In this document: in pieces, positions 1-5,929 of the stretch | How positions within the stretch are numbered: the stretch's first letter is position 1 | Layout: every line of letters starts with the position of its first letter | DNA from: Deltaproteobacteria bacterium | Lineage (GTDB): Bacteria; Desulfobacterota; Desulfobacteria; Desulfobacterales; JAUVVS01 | Assembly (NCBI GenBank): GCA_030604545.1 | Contig: JAUVVS010000146.1 | Location: 1-5,979 of the forward strand | Length of the DNA: 5,979 nt | Direction of reading: 5' to 3' | The notes under the pieces: model-generated | Told to the model about the DNA's origin: nothing | What the model saw: only the letters and a program-made list of their open reading frames with translations | The model's database searches: none | Translations under genes and position numbers: made by a program

Positions 1-78
1 TATGGTTCTTTTCCCGGATTTATATCATGTCTATACTGTTATCCTGTCAAATATTTTTCCTCCGGTGAACTCTTATCC

Positions 79-1404
79 TTATTTATCCAATTCGTGAACC
101 CGTTTTAGAAGAACCTCCTCCAATGTTGGCTCACCGTGATCCTTGTATTCATAACGAACGCGAAGATTCGGCTTGTTAATAGAAACTAGTTTAGGAAGAT
201 CAATAGGTGTTGCAAACAGAACAAGGTCACAATCCGTATTATTTATGGTTAATTCCAGGTCACGAATCTGTTCTTCCCCGTATCCCATGGCGGGCAACAA
301 CGCTCCAATATTGGGGTAAGTTTCAAAGGTTTCTTTTAGGGTACCGGTAATGAATGGCCTTGGATCAATGATCTCGGCTGCTTCATTCCGTTTAGCTGCG
401 ATGATTCCAGCACCATACGCCATCTCACCATGAGTAAGCGTAGGCCCATCTTCAATCACCAAAACGCGCTTTCCTCGGATTTGATCAGGCTCATCCACAA
501 TAACAGCCGACTCTGCAAGTACGATGGAAGCATTGGGGGCATGTTTTTCTATGTTTTTTCGAACCTGATCCACCTGGCCGGATTCAGCACTGTCTACCTT
601 ATTGATGACGGCGATATCTGTCATAATCAAGTTTGTTTCGCCTGGATAATATAATCTCTCATGCCCTGCTCGGTGCGGGTCAAAAAGAACAATCTGTACA
701 TCCGGATAATAAAAGGGAGTGTCATTGTTTCCACCGTCCCACACGATAACATCAGCTTCCTTTTCCGCCTCTTTGAGAATCTGCCCGTAGTCTACCCCGG
801 CATAAACCACAATACCCATGTCCACGTGTGGTTCGTATTCTTCCCTTTCTTCAATTGTACAATTATGTTTTTCAAAGTCTTCATATGATGAAAAACGCTG
901 CACCACCTGCTTTGTCAAATCTCCATAGGGCATTGGATGACGAATGGCAACTACCTTTTTGCCCATTTCCTGCATAATTTTACACACATGGCGAGTGGTT
1001 TGCGACTTGCCGCATCCTGTTCTAACTGCACAAACCGACACAATGGGTTTCTGTGATTTGAGCATTGTATACGTGGCGCCGATTAGGATAAAATCCGCAC
1101 CCTCTGCCATAGCAATAGAAGCCTTATGCATGACCTCTACATGCGGAAGATCGCTGTAAGAAAAGGCGACCAAATCGACCTTATGTTCTCGAATAAGATC
1201 GGCAAGTTGATCTTCACGATAAATTGGTACACCGTTAGGATAAATTTTTCCGGCCAGTTCAGGTGGATATTGCCGTCCCTCAATATCCGGAATCTGGGCG
1301 GCCGTAAACCCAATAACATTATAGCGGGGATTGTCTCTGAAATACACGTTGAAATTGTGGAAATCACGCCCTGCGGCGCCCATTATAATAACTTTTTCAA
1401 TCAT
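79..1404 (-). CDS. Cyclic 2,3-diphosphoglycerate synthetase-like P-loop GTPase/ATPase
   Basis: The protein has 441 residues, a normal length for the family (about 440-460). The N-terminal part opens with a Rossmann-like strand and a GAAGRDFHNFN stretch (residues 9-19), which I recall as highly conserved in the family. A P-loop-type segment AVRTGCGKSQTT (126-137) follows; the usual first glycine of GxxxxGKS is Val127. Other landmarks are WDGGNND (222-228), an NKVD guanine-specificity-like motif (268-271) and IEDGPTLTHG (317-326). The archaeal namesake uses ATP to close 2,3-diphosphoglycerate into the cyclic compound; bacterial members are usually just called GTPase and their substrate is not established. 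The protein is probably cytosolic, with no signal peptide or membrane segment. The start is backed by AAGGAG at 1410-1415, 5 nt before the ATG. It lies 164 bp after argF on the same strand, so co-transcription is possible. Family assignment is firm; the reaction is unknown. Confidence 0.88.
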   Translation of the reverse strand: MIEKVIIMGAAGRDFHNFNVYFRDNPRYNVIGFTAAQIPDIEGRQYPPELAGKIYPNGVPIYREDQLADLIREHKVDLVAFSYSDLPHVEVMHKASIAMAEGADFILIGATYTMLKSQKPIVSVCAVRTGCGKSQTTRHVCKIMQEMGKKVVAIRHPMPYGDLTKQVVQRFSSYEDFEKHNCTIEEREEYEPHVDMGIVVYAGVDYGQILKEAEKEADVIVWDGGNNDTPFYYPDVQIVLFDPHRAGHERLYYPGETNLIMTDIAVINKVDSAESGQVDQVRKNIEKHAPNASIVLAESAVIVDEPDQIRGKRVLVIEDGPTLTHGEMAYGAGIIAAKRNEAAEIIDPRPFITGTLKETFETYPNIGALLPAMGYGEEQIRDLELTINNTDCDLVLFATPIDLPKLVSINKPNLRVRYEYKDHGEPTLEEVLLKRVHELDK

Positions 1405-1446
1405 GATAACTCCTTTTCATGAATGTTTTTAAATTGTAACTATTTA

Positions 1447-1545
1447 GCCACTAAGGCACCAAGGCACGAAGGCTAGTGTAGAAGAAAATGTATAGCAAGA
1501 AAAATAAATAATTCCATAATCTTGGTGTCTTAGTGTCTTTGTGGC
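1447..1545. repeat. Inverted repeat of CACNAAGN octamer units between argF and the P-loop gene
   Basis: Arms at 1447-1471 and 1521-1545 are 25 bp each, with a 49-bp spacer. Read in the same sense, the arms agree at 20 of 25 positions. All five differences fall at arm positions 6, 10, 14, 18 and 22, that is at every fourth base. Both arms read as GCCAC followed by NAAG and NCAC alternating, so each is also a tandem octamer array. In RNA either strand could fold into a long imperfect hairpin between the argF and P-loop coding regions. No run of T follows the arm on the minus strand, so it is not a standard intrinsic terminator. I recall similar 'CCACNAAGNCAC' repeats in intergenic regions of other bacteria; copy number in this genome is not visible here. 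Confidence 0.85.
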
Positions 1546-1568
1546 CTCCATCTTGTAAAGCTTGTGTT

Positions 1569-2486
1569 CTATTCCTTTCCCGCTATTTTCAGCATAATTG
1601 CATTCTGAACATGCATCCGATTTTCCGCTTCATCAAAAACTATGGACGCTTTTGATTCCATGACCGAATCGGTTGTCTCCCTTCCCCTCTCTGCCGGCAG
1701 GCAATGCATGAAATAGGTTTCTTTGCCGGTGGCCGACATAAGATCGTTGTTTACCTGAAAGCCTTTGAAACGTTTAACTCGTTCCTCCAACTCTTGCTTC
1801 TGCCCCATGGAAGCCCAAACATCGGTGTAAATAACATCAGCTCCATTCACAGCCTTTTTTGGGTCATGAGAAACCTCGATAGTTGATAAGCCGGACTCTT
1901 TTGCTTTCTTTATGGTTTCGGAATCGGGACTATACCCCTCCGGACAGGCACAAACAAAATGAAAGGGCAGCCGCGCTGCAAGATTCAACCAGGAATGAAC
2001 AATGTTGTTTCCGTCCCCTATATACACAATTTTTAAATCTTTTAAATGTCCCCTATGCTCCCATATGGTAAACATATCCGCCATAATCTGGCAAGGATGA
2101 TTAAAATCGGTTAGGCCGTTTATTACCGGCACAGAGGCGTATTCCGCCAACTCCAAAATGTGAGCATGTTCGAAGAGTCTGGCCATTATCATATCGTTAT
2201 ACCGACTTATGACGCGAGCAATATCTTTTACTGCTTCACGCTTCCCCACTGCAATATCATTGGGGCTAAGATACAGGGCATGGCCGCCAAGACGAAAAAA
2301 GCCTGTTTCAAATGAAATTCGTGTCCGTGCAGACGGCTTGGAAAAAATCATTGCAAGAGTTTGGTCCTTAAACGGTTTGTAATTTTCACGATTTATTATT
2401 TTTGTTTTAACTTCCTTTGCCAGTTGGAACGTTTCCATAATTTCTTCAGCACTAAAATCTATTATATGCAAAAAATCACGTTTCAT
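1569..2486 (-). CDS. argF: Ornithine carbamoyltransferase (anabolic type)
   Basis: This enzyme transfers the carbamoyl group from carbamoyl phosphate to ornithine to give citrulline in arginine biosynthesis; it is cytosolic and normally trimeric. At 305 residues it fits anabolic ArgF. Visible motifs are the carbamoyl-phosphate loop SARTR (52-56), HPCQ (130-133), GDGNN (157-161) opening the ornithine domain, the ornithine-binding loop D222-V-W-A-S-M-G (SMG at 226-228), and HCLPA (261-265) with the catalytic-site cysteine 262. No essential residue is missing. DFNHPCQ and SMG favour ornithine over aspartate as acceptor. The start is supported by AGGAGGT at 2494-2500, 7 nt before the ATG. It lies 135 bp downstream of the argA-type gene and 164 bp upstream of the P-loop gene, all on the minus strand. 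An arginine-degrading role is less likely given the ArgA neighbour and the absence of arcA or arcC here. Confidence 0.95.
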   Translation of the reverse strand: MKRDFLHIIDFSAEEIMETFQLAKEVKTKIINRENYKPFKDQTLAMIFSKPSARTRISFETGFFRLGGHALYLSPNDIAVGKREAVKDIARVISRYNDMIMARLFEHAHILELAEYASVPVINGLTDFNHPCQIMADMFTIWEHRGHLKDLKIVYIGDGNNIVHSWLNLAARLPFHFVCACPEGYSPDSETIKKAKESGLSTIEVSHDPKKAVNGADVIYTDVWASMGQKQELEERVKRFKGFQVNNDLMSATGKETYFMHCLPAERGRETTDSVMESKASIVFDEAENRMHVQNAIMLKIAGKE

Positions 2487-2528
2487 CCGATTTACCTCCT
2501 GCCTTTTACAAATTTAAACGAATTAAAT

Positions 2529-2547
2529 TGAAAATAGTAAATTTTCA
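2529..2547. promoter_or_regulatory. Hyphenated palindrome upstream of argF, possible operator
   Basis: TGAAAAT, a 5-base spacer and ATTTTCA form a 19-bp site with perfect 7-bp arms. It sits about 43 nt before the argF start codon, inside the only region that could hold a promoter specific to argF. The TGAA...TTCA ends recall ArgR boxes, but the half-site spacing differs from the 18-bp Escherichia coli consensus. AT-rich DNA also yields such palindromes by chance. A regulatory role is inference only. Confidence 0.3.
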
Positions 2548-2575
2548 TGCAAATACAAAATATTGCCATAAAAAT

Positions 2576-2610
2576 AACAACTTAACCACTCAACAACTTA
2601 ACAACTTAAC
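2576..2610. repeat. Tandem octamer array AACAACTT between argA and argF
   Basis: Four 8-bp units start at 2576, 2584, 2592 and 2600, followed by a partial AAC. Units 1, 3 and 4 are AACAACTT and unit 2 is AACCACTC. The variant bases are at unit positions 4 and 8 only. The array begins 12 bp past the stop codon of the upstream gene on the minus strand and lies in the 135-bp gap before argF. It has no inverted partner within the gap, so it is not a hairpin terminator. I recall closely similar arrays in other bacterial intergenic regions. Confidence 0.85.
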
Positions 2611-2621
2611 GAGGTCTGTAT

Positions 2622-3080
2622 TTATTCCAAATTCATCAAATAAGCTAGTTCATCACATTCATCAAGCTTTGGACACTCCAAACATTCCCACATTAATTTT
2701 CTAGGAAAAATATTTTTATCGACAAAATGAAACCCAATTTTTTCAAAAAATTTATCTTTATAAGTTAAGGCAATAATTTTTGTCACCTTTAAGAGTTTTG
2801 CCTGTTCAATACATTTATTTACAAGCTTTTTACCAATCCCTTTTCTTAAATACTCCTCATCCACTGCAAGGGAACATATTTCCGCCAGATCTTCCCATAA
2901 AACAACAAGAGAAACGCAACCCACAACTTTTTTCTCTGTTTCAGCAATATAAAAATTTTGCAACTTTGTATACACTTTAAATGCACTTTTTCGCAGCAGC
3001 AACTCTTTTTCAGCATAGTAATTGACAAGCTTTAGAATTGCATCTACATCATCTACACTGGCTTTTCTGATATTTAGCAT
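2622..3080 (-). CDS. argA: Short-form N-acetylglutamate synthase, GNAT family (ArgA-like)
   Basis: The likely reaction is acetyl-CoA plus glutamate to N-acetylglutamate, the first step toward ornithine. The 152-residue protein is a single GNAT domain without the amino-acid-kinase domain of E. coli ArgA. From memory it resembles the short actinobacterial synthase (Mycobacterium tuberculosis Rv2747) in order and wording: DVDAILKLV (11-19), VVGCVSLVVLWEDLAEI (52-68), the acetyl-CoA loop RKGIGKKLV (79-87) and FFEKIGF (111-117). The tail carries Cys133, Cys136 and Cys142 (C-x2-C-x5-C) within WECLECPK, ending CDELAY. The start at 3080 has a good AAGGAG at 3086-3091; an in-frame ATG 36 bp upstream adds 12 residues unlike the family and is less likely. 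Hand-counted GC over 2701-3060 is about 32 percent, against 46 percent in argF (1681-2040). The argF neighbour supports the arginine role. Another GNAT substrate cannot be excluded. Confidence 0.82.
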   Translation of the reverse strand: MLNIRKASVDDVDAILKLVNYYAEKELLLRKSAFKVYTKLQNFYIAETEKKVVGCVSLVVLWEDLAEICSLAVDEEYLRKGIGKKLVNKCIEQAKLLKVTKIIALTYKDKFFEKIGFHFVDKNIFPRKLMWECLECPKLDECDELAYLMNLE

Positions 3081-3085
3081 AATCA

Positions 3086-3091
3086 CTCCTT
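3086..3091 (-). promoter_or_regulatory. Ribosome binding site that decides the argA start
   Basis: AAGGAG on the minus strand lies 5 nt before the ATG at 3078-3080. It falls inside the 12-codon extension that begins at 3116, and so supports the inner start. The inner start also makes the protein begin with MLNIRKASVDD, which is how GNAT domains of this family usually open. Confidence 0.75.
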
Positions 3092-3109
3092 GAGACCTTT
3101 GAAAATAAA

Positions 3110-3129
3110 AAATCAACTAAAATTGATTT
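3110..3129. promoter_or_regulatory. Hyphenated palindrome upstream of argA, possible operator
   Basis: AAATCAA, the 6-base spacer CTAAAA and TTGATTT form perfect 7-bp arms about 30 nt before the argA start codon. The placement suits repressor control of argA. It shares no clear half-site with the palindrome before argF, and the high AT content makes chance a fair explanation. Confidence 0.25.
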
Positions 3130-3158
3130 AAGTCTGACACTATCAACTTAATTTATGG

Positions 3159-3185
3159 TTGACATTACACTACTTTAAATTTAAC
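3159..3185 (+). promoter_or_regulatory. Candidate sigma70-type promoter for the RND exporter gene
   Basis: A perfect TTGACA at 3159-3164 is followed after 15 bp by TTTAAC at 3180-3185 (4 of 6 to TATAAT). The spacer is shorter than the ideal 17 bp. If real, transcription would begin just before the 233-bp repeat and put the whole element in the mRNA leader. The call rests only on motif matching. Confidence 0.25.
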
Positions 3186-3199
3186 GACTTTTAAAGCTT

Positions 3200-3432
3200 A
3201 TTAATTAATGCCTGAACGAAAAGTCCTGTTCAGACAAAATCCGAATATCGAAATCCGAAATCCGAAACAAATTCGAATATCAAATGACAAAATGACCAAA
3301 ACTAACCTATTGGAATTGCGATATTTGTGTCATTGGAACATTCTCATTTTGGTCATTGTTTCGTATTTCGTGCTTCGGATTTCGAATTTCAAAATTCAAA
3401 AATTGAAGGTTTTCGTTCATGCACTAATTAAT
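3200..3432. repeat. 233-bp MITE-like element with nested inverted repeats
   Basis: Terminal arms at 3200-3222 and 3410-3432 match at 21 of 23 positions. Inside are two more inverted pairs: 3250-3269 with 3371-3390 (18 of 20) and 3291-3301 with 3347-3357 (11 of 11, AATGACCAAAA). The three pairs are nested around one centre, so the whole element can fold as one long interrupted hairpin. The left half also carries a period-7 run, CGAAATC CGAAATC CGAAAC, from 3249. The 8-bp TAATTAAT occurs at both edges (3202-3209 and 3425-3432), but it is part of the arms and palindromic, so it is no proof of target duplication. No transposase is encoded. The right end stops 2 bp before the exporter Shine-Dalgarno. 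I recall intergenic repeats with this 'ATCCGAAATCCGAAA' wording in several bacterial phyla. Confidence 0.85.
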
Positions 3433-3434
3433 CT

Positions 3435-3439
3435 GGAGG
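3435..3439 (+). promoter_or_regulatory. Shine-Dalgarno of the RND exporter, abutting the inverted-repeat element
   Basis: GGAGG lies 6 nt before the ATG at 3446 and 2 nt after the right terminal arm of the repeat. Folding of the leader could place a stable stem directly next to the ribosome landing site, so the position may matter for translation. The site also fixes the start codon of the exporter. Confidence 0.8.
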
Positions 3440-3445
3440 ACGATA

Positions 3446-5896
3446 ATGGCAAATATCAGAAATCGCGTGGAAAAATGGTTCGAAGATTACGCCCGCGTCA
3501 TTTACTATAACCGCATAAAAACGATTCTCATCATGTTTGTCGTTATTGCAGCTATAGTTTCTCAGATCCCAAAAATCACAATCGATATCTCGACAGAAGG
3601 CTTTTTGCATAAAACCGACCCAACCCTTATCGAGTATAATGCTTTTCGTGACCAGTTCGGCAGAGATGAACTGATTATTATAGCAATCAATTCACCGGAA
3701 ATATTCAACGAAAATTTTCTCTCTAAACTAAAAACTATGCATAATGAGCTGGCTGAAAAGGTTCCCTATATTGAAGACATAACAAGTCTTGTCAACGCGC
3801 GGAACACCCATGGCGAACAGGATGCTCTCATCGTGGCAGAGTTGCTGGAAGACTGGCCTGAAACACCAGAAGCGATTGCGGCAATTCAGCAGCGGGTACT
3901 CGATAATCCCATGTTTAAAAATACATTGATCTCCGAAGATGGAACATTTACTACCATCATGATTAAGACGCAGACTTACTCTTCTATTGGGGTTGACATT
4001 GACGTACTTGAAGGATTTGAAGATGATGCCAAGCAGGATGCCGCAGAGCCAAAGAAACCCGATGAATTTGAGGAGAGGAAATACCTCACTGATGAGGAAA
4101 ACAGCGAGGTGGTCAACGCTGTTCGCAATGTTGTAGTGAAATACAAAGCGCCCGACTTTCAGGTATATATTGCCGGCTCATCAGTGGTTACCCACTTTCT
4201 AAAAAAATCGATGATGAAAGATATCCGCAGGTTTGTGTTGCTTGCATTATTAACCGTTGCCTTTTTTCTCTTTATTATGTTTCGAAGAATCTCCGGCGTT
4301 GTGTTGCCGCTTTTGATCGTACTGCTTTCACTTGTTTCCACCATTAGCTTGATGGCAACATTCGGTGTGCCAATAAAGTTGCCCACACAAATTCTTCCCT
4401 CTTTCATGCTTGCCGTAAGTGTCGGTTATTCGGTTCATATTCTGGCAATATTTTACCATCGCTATCGTAAAAGCCTTAACAAGGAAGATGCCGTAGTTTA
4501 TTCCATGGGTCATTCAGGACTTGCCATCTTTTTTACGGCCGTTACCACGGCAGGGGGTTTGTTCTCCTTTTCAACTTCAGAGGTTGCTCCTGTGGCCGAT
4601 CTGGGCAAATTTGCCGGCACAGGTGTATTGCTTGCCATGGTCTATACTTTAGTTCTTCTACCGGCATTGCTATCAATTGTACCGATAAAGGCTTACAAAG
4701 AGAAAATAGACGAACCAAAAGCTACGGCAACCGATAGGTTCCTTGCCGCCATAGGCAAAATAGCGACTGGTTATCCATACACAATACTGATCGTATCCGC
4801 CATCATCCTTGCTCTTTCCATTGCCGGTGCAATGAAAATTCGATTTTCTCATGATCCGCTCAGATGGCTTCCTAAAACCAACTCAGCCCGTATTGCAACG
4901 GAGAAGATCGATCAAGAGCTGCGCGGTTCCATTAGTCTGGAAATCATTGTTGACACCGAAAAAGAAAATGGTCTGTACGAACCGGACATATTAAACAGGC
5001 TGGAAGAATCGGCCAAATATCTGGAAACTTTAAAAGTGGGGGAGATCTTTGCCGGAAAAGCCTGGTCTCTTACCACGATTTTAAAAGAAATAAACCGCGC
5101 ATTAAATGAAAATCGAAAGGAATTCTACACCATTCCCCAAGACAGGAAACTGATCGCCCAGGAATTACTACTTTTTGAAAACAGCGGATCCGATGATATG
5201 GAAGATTTTACAGACAGCCAGCTTAGCAAAGCGCGTCTCATGATAAAAGTGCCCTTTAAAGACGCTGTTGCTTACAGCAATTTCCTTGATGTAATAAAAG
5301 AACATTTTCAAAGATTTTATCCCGATGAAAAAATTATTACAACGGGCATGTCAACGCTGCTTTTCAGAACGGTATCAAATGCAATTGATAGTATGGCAAG
5401 AAGCTATTTATACGCATTCATTATCATCACAATTCTCATGATTCTTCTCATCGGGCATCTGCGCATCGGCCTTCTAAGTATGGTGCCCAATCTTGCGCCG
5501 ATTATTGTTACACTTGGCCTTATGGGTTGGTTTAAAATACCCATGAATCTGTTTACCATGCTGGTGGGCAACATTGCCATTGGCCTTGCCGTTGATGACA
5601 CGATCCACTTCATGCACAATTTCAGAAGATACTTTGAAGAGACCGGAGATGCTGAATTTGCCGTTATGGAGACCCTGCACACGGCCGGCCGGGCAATGCT
5701 GGTCACATCCTGTGTGTTATCGATCGGGTTTTTTATATTTATTTTTGCCACCATGAACAATCTCTTTCATTTCGGTCTGCTCACCGGTTTTACCATAGTA
5801 ATGGCACTTGTTGCCGATTACTTTATTGCTCCAGCACTCATGGTGATAGTTAATAAAAACAGGTCAAAGCTTACAGCTGAAAGCAAAAGCCCATAA
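3446..5896 (+). CDS. RND-superfamily exporter, HAE3/MMPL-like (COG1033 type)
   Basis: This is an 816-residue inner-membrane protein with the duplicated RND layout. By hydrophobicity, TM1 is at about 25-41, then a 220-residue periplasmic loop, TM2-6 at about 262-279, 283-305, 317-337, 356-377 and 387-412. TM7 is at about 443-462, then a 190-residue loop, and TM8-12 at about 653-670, 674-695, 702-724, 748-768 and 774-802. TM10 holds VDDTIHF (716-722) with the expected Asp717 and Asp718. The matching TM4 segment is VGYSVHI (326-332), with Tyr328 where I recall VGDSVH in relatives. Conserved LPALL (405-409) closes TM6. Members are proton-driven exporters of lipids or hydrophobic compounds (HpnN moves hopanoids); the substrate here is unknown. 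No periplasmic adaptor or outer-membrane gene is in view; partners may lie beyond 5979. Start chosen by GGAGG 6 nt upstream. Confidence 0.9.
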   Translation: MANIRNRVEKWFEDYARVIYYNRIKTILIMFVVIAAIVSQIPKITIDISTEGFLHKTDPTLIEYNAFRDQFGRDELIIIAINSPEIFNENFLSKLKTMHNELAEKVPYIEDITSLVNARNTHGEQDALIVAELLEDWPETPEAIAAIQQRVLDNPMFKNTLISEDGTFTTIMIKTQTYSSIGVDIDVLEGFEDDAKQDAAEPKKPDEFEERKYLTDEENSEVVNAVRNVVVKYKAPDFQVYIAGSSVVTHFLKKSMMKDIRRFVLLALLTVAFFLFIMFRRISGVVLPLLIVLLSLVSTISLMATFGVPIKLPTQILPSFMLAVSVGYSVHILAIFYHRYRKSLNKEDAVVYSMGHSGLAIFFTAVTTAGGLFSFSTSEVAPVADLGKFAGTGVLLAMVYTLVLLPALLSIVPIKAYKEKIDEPKATATDRFLAAIGKIATGYPYTILIVSAIILALSIAGAMKIRFSHDPLRWLPKTNSARIATEKIDQELRGSISLEIIVDTEKENGLYEPDILNRLEESAKYLETLKVGEIFAGKAWSLTTILKEINRALNENRKEFYTIPQDRKLIAQELLLFENSGSDDMEDFTDSQLSKARLMIKVPFKDAVAYSNFLDVIKEHFQRFYPDEKIITTGMSTLLFRTVSNAIDSMARSYLYAFIIITILMILLIGHLRIGLLSMVPNLAPIIVTLGLMGWFKIPMNLFTMLVGNIAIGLAVDDTIHFMHNFRRYFEETGDAEFAVMETLHTAGRAMLVTSCVLSIGFFIFIFATMNNLFHFGLLTGFTIVMALVADYFIAPALMVIVNKNRSKLTAESKSP

Positions 5897-5903
5897 CAGA
5901 CTG

Positions 5904-5929
5904 TTGACATATTGCTAAAAACTTATAAC
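5904..5929 (+). promoter_or_regulatory. Weak promoter-like motif after the exporter gene
   Basis: TTGACA (5904-5909) and TATAAC (5924-5929) are separated by only 14 bp, short for sigma70. It starts 7 bp after the exporter stop codon and could serve a plus-strand gene beyond the window. The remaining sequence to 5979 shows no gene and no clear terminator. Confidence 0.18.

Larger units (their letters stand above)
3081..3445. other. Divergent intergenic region between argA and the RND exporter gene
   Basis: These 365 bp contain no credible gene. From the argA side they hold the argA Shine-Dalgarno, an AT-rich hyphenated palindrome (3110-3129), a TTGACA-based promoter candidate facing the exporter (3159-3185), the 233-bp inverted-repeat element (3200-3432) and the exporter Shine-Dalgarno (3435-3439). 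A 100-codon open frame starting at 3208 is a translation of the repeat and is not considered a gene. Both divergent promoters must lie here unless the exporter promoter is inside the repeat. Confidence 0.8.

Noticed and set aside
430..1422. Several plus-strand open frames of 70-100 codons opposite the P-loop gene
   Set aside because: They lie antisense to a clearly conserved gene and have no recognisable motif; they are shadows of its codon pattern.
1447..1545. The inverted repeat considered as an intrinsic terminator for argF
   Set aside because: There is no T tract on the minus strand after the distal arm, and the 49-bp loop is far larger than in normal terminators.
2576..2610. The octamer array considered as a CRISPR or iteron set
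   Set aside because: Units are 8 bp and contiguous with no spacers, and no cas or replication gene is nearby.
3081..3116. Upstream in-frame ATG that would lengthen the ArgA-type protein by 12 residues
   Set aside because: The extension spans the strong AAGGAG of the inner start and adds residues that do not resemble the start of GNAT domains.
3208..3510. A 100-codon plus-strand open frame starting inside the inverted-repeat element
   Set aside because: Most of it is a translation of the repeat (period-7 CGAAATC units and inverted arms). It has no Shine-Dalgarno and runs out of frame into the start of the exporter gene.
5404..5760. A 118-codon minus-strand open frame opposite the exporter's last membrane segments
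   Set aside because: Antisense to the conserved TM8-TM11 region, which contains the VDDTIHF motif; no sign of separate coding.
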